Positions 58,027 to 64,000 of a stretch of DNA of 64,000 nt are shown in pieces (within the stretch, counting starts at the first letter, position 1; every line of letters starts with the position of its first letter). Both the position numbers and the translations under genes were made by a program. The notes below the pieces were generated by a model. The model saw only the letters and a program-made list of their open reading frames with translations, was not told the DNA's origin and searched no databases. Source of the DNA: Kribbella steppae (GTDB taxonomy: Bacteria > Actinomycetota > Actinomycetes > Propionibacteriales > Kribbellaceae); NCBI RefSeq assembly GCF_004342025.1, contig NZ_SLWN01000007.1, forward strand, positions 186,001-250,000, read 5' to 3'.

Positions 58027-58080
58027 CTAGAGTCCTCCGCATCGAGGGCTCAGCATTCGCATAGCGGCGTACCAGGTCAC
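58027..58080 (-). CDS. leader peptide MTWYAAMRMLSPRCGGL
   Basis: A 17-codon GTG ORF whose start is 7 nt after a -10-like TACCAT (58088-58093), so it is probably translated from a leaderless transcript. Two internal Met codons (positions 7 and 9) and one Cys codon are suggestive, because the downstream gene looks SAM-related. It ends 28 nt before the terminator stem. Confidence 0.5.
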   Translation of the reverse strand: MTWYAAMRMLSPRCGGL

Positions 58081-58087
58081 GATCGGG

Positions 58088-58093
58088 ATGGTA
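58088..58093 (-). promoter_or_regulatory. -10 box of the leader transcript
   Basis: TACCAT on the minus strand, 7 nt before the leader GTG and 7 nt beyond the stop codon of the upstream Gfo/Idh gene. No clear -35 box is visible. Confidence 0.4.
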
Positions 58094-58099
58094 GCACCC

Positions 58100-59272
58100 T
58101 CACCGAGCCTGGCCGTCGTCGAAATACGTGACCAATGCCGGGTCCAGGGGCGGGATGTCGATCGGGGTTCCGTTGTCGCGCAGGGATGTCGTCGCGGCGT
58201 ACCCGGCGGCCACTGCGGCGCGCGCCGCGACCGGGGACGTGAGCGTCGCGCCACCGTCGCGGACGAAGCGAACGAACTCGTCGACCAGCACCGGGTCGGC
58301 GCCGCCGTGGTGGTCCGTGCTGCCCGGGATCTCGACCACCTGGTCGGCGTCCTCGCGGTAGCCCGAGCGGCGGCTGTTCCAGACCTTCACGACGCCGCCG
58401 GAGGTGTCGCCGAAGTTCTCCAGCCGCCCCTCCGTGCCGATCACCGTGTAGTTGCGCCAGTAGTCCGGCGTGTAGTGGCACTGCTGGTAGGTGACGTAGA
58501 CCCCGTTGTCCAGCAGGAGATTCGCCATCGAGATGTCCTCGACGTCCATCACCGGCGCCATCCCCTTCTGCGACAGCGGCGGCCAGTTGTCCTGGGACAC
58601 GAAGTCGGCGAAGCGCTGCTCGGAACGGTCGAGCCGGTCCTCGATCCCGCCGTACAGGGTGAGCGCGCCCATCGCGTTCACGCGCGTCGTGTACCCGCCG
58701 GCCAGCCAGTGCATCACATCGATGTCATGGGCACCTTTCTGCAACAGCAGGCTGGTGGTACGACGCCGATCGGCGTGCCAGTCCTTGAAGTAGAAGTCGC
58801 CGCCGTGACCGACGAAGTGCCGGCACCAGATCGCCTTCACCTCACCGATCGCGCCGGCCTGGATGAGTTCGCGCATCTTCAGGACGACGGGCATGTGCCG
58901 CATGTTGTGGCCGACGTACAGCCGCGCACCGCTGTCGTACGCGGCCTGCAGTACACGGTCGCAGCCGGAGGTGGTGATCGCGAGCGGCTTCTCCACGAAC
59001 ACCGACACACCAGCCCGGAGGAAGTCGATCGCCGGGTCCTCGTGCAGGTCGTCCGGCGTGGTCAGGAAGACCCCGTCGAGCTTCTGGTCGAGCAGCTCCG
59101 CGTGGTCGGCGTGGGTGGTGGCGTCCGGGTACAGCACCTGCGCCGCGTCTCGCTGGGCAGCGGCCGGGTCGGCGAGGGCGACGACCTCGGAACCTTCGCC
59201 GGGCCGGTGGGCATACTGCGCGATGCGGCTACGGGCACCGAGACCCACCACACCGAACCGAAGATCAGTCAT
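58100..59272 (-). CDS. Gfo/Idh/MocA-family oxidoreductase
   Basis: 390 residues. The Rossmann start RFGVVGLGARSRIA binds NAD(P), and VFVEKPLAITTSGCD carries the catalytic-site EKP Lys. The long C-terminal domain (130-390) includes HDIDVMHWLAGG. Members oxidise or reduce sugars and inositols. The ATG at 59272 follows AGGAG by 10 nt. No sugar transporter lies nearby, so the substrate is open. Confidence 0.9.
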   Translation of the reverse strand: MTDLRFGVVGLGARSRIAQYAHRPGEGSEVVALADPAAAQRDAAQVLYPDATTHADHAELLDQKLDGVFLTTPDDLHEDPAIDFLRAGVSVFVEKPLAITTSGCDRVLQAAYDSGARLYVGHNMRHMPVVLKMRELIQAGAIGEVKAIWCRHFVGHGGDFYFKDWHADRRRTTSLLLQKGAHDIDVMHWLAGGYTTRVNAMGALTLYGGIEDRLDRSEQRFADFVSQDNWPPLSQKGMAPVMDVEDISMANLLLDNGVYVTYQQCHYTPDYWRNYTVIGTEGRLENFGDTSGGVVKVWNSRRSGYREDADQVVEIPGSTDHHGGADPVLVDEFVRFVRDGGATLTSPVAARAAVAAGYAATTSLRDNGTPIDIPPLDPALVTYFDDGQAR

Positions 59273-59397
59273 ATCCAGACATCTCCTGCACATAGTTGTT
59301 TGTAGCAGCCTAACTCCGCGCACTTCCGTCCTTCAATCACCCGTCCTCCCACTGGATTTGCCCCACTCGTCATCCGGCCATCACCGGCGGCTCGACC

Positions 59398-59409
59398 GGT
59401 GACGTCACC
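59398..59409. promoter_or_regulatory. 12-bp palindrome before the SGNH hydrolase
   Basis: GGTGACGTCACC is perfect and ends 10 bp before the GTG start. An outer pair TCACCGG/CCGGTGA (59381-59402) overlaps it. Operator-like, regulator unknown. Confidence 0.4.
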
Positions 59410-59419
59410 ATGACGGAAT

Positions 59420-60247
59420 GTGAGCCTCCACTACGTGGCACTGGGGGACTCGACCACCGTGGGTGTCGGGGACCCGATGAACGGCAGCAGTACGACCGAC
59501 CTCTCCGGTGCCGGCGCGCGCCCGGGCGAAGGGTGGCGGGGCTGGGCCTCGCTGCTCGCCGACTCCCTGGCCAGTTCCCACCGTGTGACGTTTTCCAACT
59601 TCGCGACCAGCGGCGCCACCGCACCGGTCGTCGCGACCGAGCAACTGCCCGAGACCGGTACCGGTCCGATCGACATCGCCTCACTCATCGTCGGGGTCAA
59701 CGACACCCTGCGCTCCACCTTCGACCCCGGCCGGATCCGCGACTGCCTGCAGCTCTGCGCCGAGCAGTTGACCACTCGCGGCGCAATGCTGCTCACCGTC
59801 CGGTTCCACGACCACGGCCAGGTGTTCGGCCTGCCCTCGTGGCTGCGCCGACCGCTGTGGCAGCGGATCGAGCAGGTCAATCTCGCGTACGACGACCTGC
59901 ACGCGAAGTACGGCGGGATCCGGCTGGACATGGCCGACTACCCGGAGGTGTACCGCAGGGATTTCTGGAGCGTCGACCGGCTCCACCCGGGTGAACGTGG
60001 TCACCGGCGGTTGGCCCGGGGGTTCGCCGACGAACTGGCTCGTCGCGGGCTGCAGATCGACGTACCGCCGGAATTGGACTGTGCATCCACGCCGCCGAGT
60101 AAGTGGGCGGACACGGTCTGGTTGGTCCGCGAGGGGGTCCCGTGGCTCGGTCGGCGGGCCGGAGACCTGACGCCGTGGGCCGCCCGGATGGCGGTCAGTC
60201 AGCTCAGGCCGGCGACCAATGCGGAGGTCCAGAGCGTCGAGGCATAG
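59420..60247 (+). CDS. SGNH/GDSL-type hydrolase
   Basis: 275 residues without a signal peptide. Block I GDST (about 9-12) holds the nucleophile Ser, block III GVND the oxyanion Asn, and block V DRLHPGERG the Asp/His pair. This set marks SGNH esterases. The C-terminal 60 residues are extra to the domain. GTG start; ribosome site weak. It ends 10 nt before rph and may be co-transcribed with it. Confidence 0.9.
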   Translation: MSLHYVALGDSTTVGVGDPMNGSSTTDLSGAGARPGEGWRGWASLLADSLASSHRVTFSNFATSGATAPVVATEQLPETGTGPIDIASLIVGVNDTLRSTFDPGRIRDCLQLCAEQLTTRGAMLLTVRFHDHGQVFGLPSWLRRPLWQRIEQVNLAYDDLHAKYGGIRLDMADYPEVYRRDFWSVDRLHPGERGHRRLARGFADELARRGLQIDVPPELDCASTPPSKWADTVWLVREGVPWLGRRAGDLTPWAARMAVSQLRPATNAEVQSVEA

Positions 60248-60257
60248 GGTCTGAGGC

Positions 60258-60974
60258 ATGGCTCGTATCGATGGACGTACGTCGGATCAGCTTCGACCGG
60301 TGACCCTGACCCGGAAGTGGCTCGACCATGCCGAGGGCTCGGTGCTCGTCGAGTTCGGCCGCACCCGGGTGCTGTGTGCCGCGAGTGTGACCGAGGGCGT
60401 GCCGCGGTGGCGGAAGGGCTCCGGGCTCGGCTGGGTCAGCGCGGAGTACGCGATGCTGCCGCGGTCGACGAACACCCGCTCGGACCGCGAGTCGGTGAAG
60501 GGCCGGATCGGCGGCCGGACGCACGAGATCTCCCGGCTGATCGGGCGGTCGCTGCGGGCCGTGATCGACTACAAGGCGCTCGGCGAGAACACCATCCTGC
60601 TGGACTGCGACGTACTGCAGGCCGACGGTGGCACCCGGACCGCCGCGATCACCGGCGCGTACGTCGCCCTCGCGGACGCCGTGTCGTACCTGCGCGACCG
60701 CAAGCTGCTGAAGAGCGAGCCGCTGACCGGCTCGGTGGCCGCGGTATCGGTCGGCATCATCGACGGCGGCCCGATGCTCGACCTCTGCTACGAGGAGGAC
60801 GTCCGGGCCGAGACCGACATGAACCTGGTGATGACCGGCGACGGCAGGTTCATCGAAGTGCAGGGCACCGCCGAGGGCGCGCCGTTCGACCGCGCCGAGC
60901 TGGACAGCCTGCTGGAGATCGGTTCGGCGGGCTGCGCGGAGCTGACGAAGCTGCAGCAGGAGGCGCTGGCGTGA
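60258..60974 (+). CDS. rph: ribonuclease PH
   Basis: 238 residues, full length. RIDGRTSDQLRPVTL opens the protein, and the phosphate-binding and RNA-contact segments SRLIGRSLRAVID and DCDVLQADGGTRTAAITGAY are intact. It trims tRNA 3' ends using phosphate. Followed by rdgB after 37 bp, the conserved actinobacterial order. Confidence 0.97.
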   Translation: MARIDGRTSDQLRPVTLTRKWLDHAEGSVLVEFGRTRVLCAASVTEGVPRWRKGSGLGWVSAEYAMLPRSTNTRSDRESVKGRIGGRTHEISRLIGRSLRAVIDYKALGENTILLDCDVLQADGGTRTAAITGAYVALADAVSYLRDRKLLKSEPLTGSVAAVSVGIIDGGPMLDLCYEEDVRAETDMNLVMTGDGRFIEVQGTAEGAPFDRAELDSLLEIGSAGCAELTKLQQEALA

Positions 60975-61011
60975 CTGTGTTGAATGCCGCGCCTCCGGCG
61001 CGGGGGGCCCG

Positions 61012-61617
61012 ATGACCCGGGTCCTGCTGGCGTCGAACAACAAGAAGAAGCTCGAGGAACTGCGGCGCATCCTGACCCCGATCGTGCCCGGAATCGAGGT
61101 GCTCGGGCTGGGCGACGTACCGCCGTACCAGGAGCCGCCCGAGACCGAGCCGACGTTCGAGGGCAACGCGCTGCTGAAGGCGCACGCGGCGATGGTGGCG
61201 ACCGGGCTGCCGTCGATCGCGGACGACAGCGGGATCTGCGTGGACGCGCTGAACGGGATGCCCGGTGTGCTGTCGGCGCGCTGGTCCGGCCCGGCGAAGG
61301 ACAACCACGCGAACAACCTGCTGCTGCTCGGGCAGTTGGAAGACGTACCGGACGAGCGGCGCGGCGCGTCGTTCGTCGCGGCCGTCGCGTTCGTCCGGCC
61401 CGATGCCGAGGACGAGATCGTGATCGGCGAGATGCGCGGCTCGGTCATCCGCGAACTGCGCGGCACCGGCGGTTTCGGGTACGACGTCCTGTTCGCCGCC
61501 GAGGGCTACGACCGGACGACGGCGGAACTGTCGATCGAGGAGAAGGACGCGATCAGCCACCGGGGCAAGGCGTTGCGCGCGCTCGCCCCGATCGTCGCGA
61601 AGGCGCTGGGAGAGTAG
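61012..61617 (+). CDS. rdgB: XTP/dITP pyrophosphatase (RdgB/HAM1)
   Basis: 201 residues. The substrate loop LLASNNKKKLEEL and the catalytic segment ADDSGICVDALNGMPG are intact, with the GFGYDVLF and ISHRGKAL motifs near the end. It removes deaminated purine triphosphates such as dITP and XTP. It overlaps nothing but lies 2 nt before the ASCH-like gene, so the three form one operon. Confidence 0.96.
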   Translation: MTRVLLASNNKKKLEELRRILTPIVPGIEVLGLGDVPPYQEPPETEPTFEGNALLKAHAAMVATGLPSIADDSGICVDALNGMPGVLSARWSGPAKDNHANNLLLLGQLEDVPDERRGASFVAAVAFVRPDAEDEIVIGEMRGSVIRELRGTGGFGYDVLFAAEGYDRTTAELSIEEKDAISHRGKALRALAPIVAKALGE

Positions 61618-61619
61618 AC

Positions 61620-62207
61620 ATGTTGTTCGCCGGATCGGATCGCGACGGGGTCGCGGAGGGCAGGATCACCACGGCGTACCGGCGCTGGGCCGAGGCCCGG
61701 GTGGTCGAGGGGCGGATCTACCGCACCAACGCCGGCCGGATCGAGATCGACAGCGTCCGCGAGGTCAACCCGGACCTGATCGCCGACAACGACGCCGACG
61801 TCATCGCGGCGGACCGCGGCAACGCCAAGGACGTTCGCCGCCGCCTGCGTGGGAACGAGGACTGGCCCACCTACCTGATCAAGTTCCACCTGGTCGAGGG
61901 CCCGGACCCCCGCGAACAACTGGCCGCCCAGTCCACCCTGTCGCCCGACGATCTCGAGGACCTGAGGGCTCGGTTGGCGAAGTTCGACGAGCTCAGCAAT
62001 CAAGGCCCCTGGACCACCGCCACCCTCCGCCTGATCCAGTCGAAGCCGGCCACCCGAGCCGCCGACCTCGCCACCGAAATGGGCCGCGAAACCGCCCCCT
62101 TCAAACTCGACGTCCGCAAACTCAAGAACCTGGGCCTCACCCACAGCCTCGAAGTCGGCTACGAACTAAGCCCCCGCGGCACGGCGTACCTCTCCACCCT
62201 CGACTGA
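61620..62207 (+). CDS. ASCH/PUA-like protein with C-terminal winged helix
   Basis: 195 residues. The N-terminal 100 (MLFAGSDRDGVAEGRITTAYRRW start, later TYLIKFHLVEG) fit a small ASCH/PUA-type RNA-binding barrel. The last 75 (WTTATLRLIQSKPATRAADLATEM) look like a winged helix. Function unknown; an RNA- or nucleotide-linked role would suit its place after rph and rdgB. Confidence 0.8.
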   Translation: MLFAGSDRDGVAEGRITTAYRRWAEARVVEGRIYRTNAGRIEIDSVREVNPDLIADNDADVIAADRGNAKDVRRRLRGNEDWPTYLIKFHLVEGPDPREQLAAQSTLSPDDLEDLRARLAKFDELSNQGPWTTATLRLIQSKPATRAADLATEMGRETAPFKLDVRKLKNLGLTHSLEVGYELSPRGTAYLSTLD

Positions 62208-62234
62208 AATCCGCACTCGTTGCGGGGTCGATGG

Positions 62235-62834
62235 CTACTTGTCGAGGGGTAGGCCCTGTTCGAGGTGGGTGAAGGCTTGGTCTATGAGGTGGAGGCTGGC
62301 CGGGAGGGGGAGGTTGTCGGTGAGTTCGTAGGTGGCCATGACGACGCCGATGACCGCGCCGGCCCAGGCTCGGACGGCGAAGTCTGTGGCTGGGCGCTTG
62401 ACGCGTTCGCCGGCCAACTCGGCCAGCAGGTCGATGCCGGCGTACAACTGGTCGAGCATGCGGGCACGGAGTTCGGGGGCTCTGAGGACGAGTTGCTGAC
62501 GTTGGGATTCGAGTTCCCACTCCTCGTCGGAGAGCATGGCCAGGCTGTCCCGGAGGGTGGCGCGCAGGGCCGCGGTCGGGCTCAGGTCGGCGGGCTGGGA
62601 CCGGAACAGGTCGATCATGACCGGGTCGAGGCGGTCGAAGACGACGGTGTCCTCCTTGGTCGCGAAGTACCGGAAGAAGGTGGCCGGTGACACTTCGGCC
62701 GCGGCCGCGATCTCCTGCACCGTCGTCTCGGCGTACCCCTGCGCACGGAACAGCCGCAGTGCGTGCTCCTGGATGGCCGCCCGGGTCTTCGCCTTCTTGC
62801 GTTCGCGCAGCCCGGTCGGCTTCTCCGTCGTCAT
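62235..62834 (-). CDS. TetR-family repressor
   Basis: 199 residues. The helix-turn-helix TTVQEIAAAAEVSPATFFRYFATKEDTV (about 37-64) is clear, followed by a ligand domain of the MftR-like kind (AcyltransF-type C-terminal). ATG overlaps the MFS exporter stop by ATGA, so it is the second gene of the operon and the likely regulator of the exporter. Confidence 0.93.
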   Translation of the reverse strand: MTTEKPTGLRERKKAKTRAAIQEHALRLFRAQGYAETTVQEIAAAAEVSPATFFRYFATKEDTVVFDRLDPVMIDLFRSQPADLSPTAALRATLRDSLAMLSDEEWELESQRQQLVLRAPELRARMLDQLYAGIDLLAELAGERVKRPATDFAVRAWAGAVIGVVMATYELTDNLPLPASLHLIDQAFTHLEQGLPLDK

Positions 62835-64000
62835 GAACCGATTGTGACAACTTCCTCGGAATCGCTCTCCACTGACACGGACCTGCGAGGGAGAAAGGCC
62901 AGTGCGAGCACGAGTCCGAGGGCTGCCACTGCGCAGCACGTCCACAGGGTGGCGTTCATGCCGTGCACGAAGGCGTTCCGGGCCGACTCGGCCAGCGCAG
63001 GCAGCTTGGCCTGCGCCGCAACCGCGACTGCTCCGGAGGCACTGTCGCGCGCCGAATGTGCCGCTTCAGCAGGCAGTCCGGAGACGTCAAGCTGGTCTCG
63101 GTACGCCGAGTTGAGCACCGTGCCGAGGATCGCGACGCCGATCGTCCCGCCGACCTGACGCAGCGCCTGGATGAGCGCCGAGCCGGACCCGCTGCGTTCC
63201 ACGGTCAGCGCACCGATGGCCAGATCCATCACCGGTGGCAGCGTGAACCCGATGCTGAGCCCGACCAGACTGACCCAGATCGCCGCGTACCCGTAGCCGT
63301 CGCCAACATCGCTCAAGGCACCCAGCACCAACCCACCAAGCATCAGCACGAAGCCGGTGGCAACCGTGACTCGCGTGCCGACCGCGACGACGAGCCGTTC
63401 GGCGACCTTGGCCCCGATCAGCAGACCACCGATGATCGGCAACAACCGCAGGCCGGTCGACAACGCGTCCGCACCCTGCACGGCCTGGAACAGTTGTGGC
63501 AGCACGAACAGCAACCCCATCAGGGCGAACGACGCCAGCGTCGCGAGCACCGTCCCCCACGTGAACCGCGGCGACCTGAACAACGCCAACTCGACCAACG
63601 GATCCGTCACCCGCGCCTGCCACGCCCCGAACGCCGCCAGCAGGACAACGCCACCCGCGATGCACGCGAGCGTCACTGACGAGCCCCACCCACGCTCTCC
63701 AGCAGCGACGAAGCCATAGGTGAGCGCAACCAGACCAGCCCCGGACAGCAGAATCCCGAGTACGTCGATCCGCCCGGAACGGTGACCGCGCGTCGCCGGG
63801 ATGAGCAGGGCCACCGCGACCAGACCGACGGCGACGAGCGGCAGGTTGATCAAGAAGATCGATCCCCACCGGTAGTTGTCCAGCAGCCACCCACCGAGCA
63901 CCGGACCGAGCGGGATGCCGAGCGAGTTCGCCATCACCCAGATCGTCATCGCCCGGGCCCGCTCCCCCGGCGCGAACAGCACGTTCAGCAGTGACATCGA
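62831..64000 (-). CDS. DHA2-type MFS drug exporter (5' end outside window)
   Basis: The visible 389 codons cover about helices 5-14 of a 14-helix EmrB/QacA-type proton antiporter. The motif GIPLGPVLGGWLLDNYRWGSIFLINLP is the family's motif C region, and the tail ends in an acidic stretch. The start codon and first helices lie beyond the window; the frame is open to its edge. Coupled to TetR. Confidence 0.93.
   Translation of the reverse strand, partial: SMSLLNVLFAPGERARAMTIWVMANSLGIPLGPVLGGWLLDNYRWGSIFLINLPLVAVGLVAVALLIPATRGHRSGRIDVLGILLSGAGLVALTYGFVAAGERGWGSSVTLACIAGGVVLLAAFGAWQARVTDPLVELALFRSPRFTWGTVLATLASFALMGLLFVLPQLFQAVQGADALSTGLRLLPIIGGLLIGAKVAERLVVAVGTRVTVATGFVLMLGGLVLGALSDVGDGYGYAAIWVSLVGLSIGFTLPPVMDLAIGALTVERSGSGSALIQALRQVGGTIGVAILGTVLNSAYRDQLDVSGLPAEAAHSARDSASGAVAVAAQAKLPALAESARNAFVHGMNATLWTCCAVAALGLVLALAFLPRRSVSVESDSEEVVTIGS

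Overview
The window is high-GC actinobacterial chromosome. The gene set, frequent GTG starts, ATGA stop/start overlaps and many apparently leaderless genes (a -10 hexamer about 6 nt before the start codon) fit a Kribbella-like member of the Propionibacteriales. That placement is an inference from content, not from a search. There is no rRNA, CRISPR array or prophage. One tRNA, one TnpB-only IS200/IS605-type insertion, at least two pseudogenes and several tandem repeats are present.

Layout. 1-6.3 kb: epoxide hydrolase (cut by the window edge), small membrane protein, DUF1905 protein, acetyltransferase, a zinc-type CDF exporter with its ArsR/SmtB sensor, a DinB protein, a NarL-type two-component pair and a membrane protein. 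6.5-8.2 kb: an ABC-F gene behind a leader peptide. 8.3-15.5 kb: an oligopeptide ABC transporter operon (oppA-D-F-C-B, leftward), split by a TnpB element lying exactly in the oppD/oppF junction, with a divergent OmpR/sensor-kinase pair at 15.6-17.7 kb. 17.8-26.2 kb: MarR-PanE pair, double acetyltransferase, a broken flavoprotein gene, idi, tyrS behind a transcription attenuator, an AbiEi/DUF559-like protein, an APH-like kinase with an internal triple repeat, and an NmrA-type reductase. 26.2-33.5 kb: VOC protein with a P450, an isochorismatase-fold protein, and a secreted GH32/GH43-like plus GH172 operon behind a LacI-type operator. 33.7-41.1 kb: 6-phosphogluconate dehydrogenase, a probable SOS-controlled Lys/Ala-rich protein, a DUF6817-like protein, a repeat-rich gap, a PIG-L deacetylase, a sugar-lactone oxidase and a PLP enzyme. 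41.2-49.8 kb: lipoprotein with an M15 peptidase, dapC with an alpha/beta hydrolase, TetR, a PaiB/SolA/amidohydrolase cassette, GroES-like and DUF3618 proteins. 49.9-57.1 kb: alcohol dehydrogenase, the transglutaminase/alpha-E/circularly permuted ATP-grasp trio, peroxiredoxin, a von Willebrand A membrane protein and tRNA-Leu(UAG). 57.1-64 kb: a SAM-hydrolase-like gene behind a leader-peptide attenuator, Gfo/Idh oxidoreductase, SGNH hydrolase, rph-rdgB-ASCH operon, and TetR with an MFS exporter (cut by the window edge).

Most interesting signals. (1) The TnpB element can be removed on paper to restore a perfect ATGA overlap between oppD and oppF, which fixes its ends, its TAM (TTCAT) and its predicted guide. 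(2) Three genes (ABC-F, tyrS and the SAM-hydrolase-like gene) each sit behind a tiny, apparently leaderless leader ORF; two of these are followed by an intrinsic terminator and one by a stem-loop, suggesting ribosome-mediated attenuation. (3) A near-perfect LexA box precedes a small Lys/Ala-rich protein. (4) A GH172 plus GH32/43-like secreted operon and an ATP-grasp/alpha-E/transglutaminase operon are coherent, poorly characterised gene systems.
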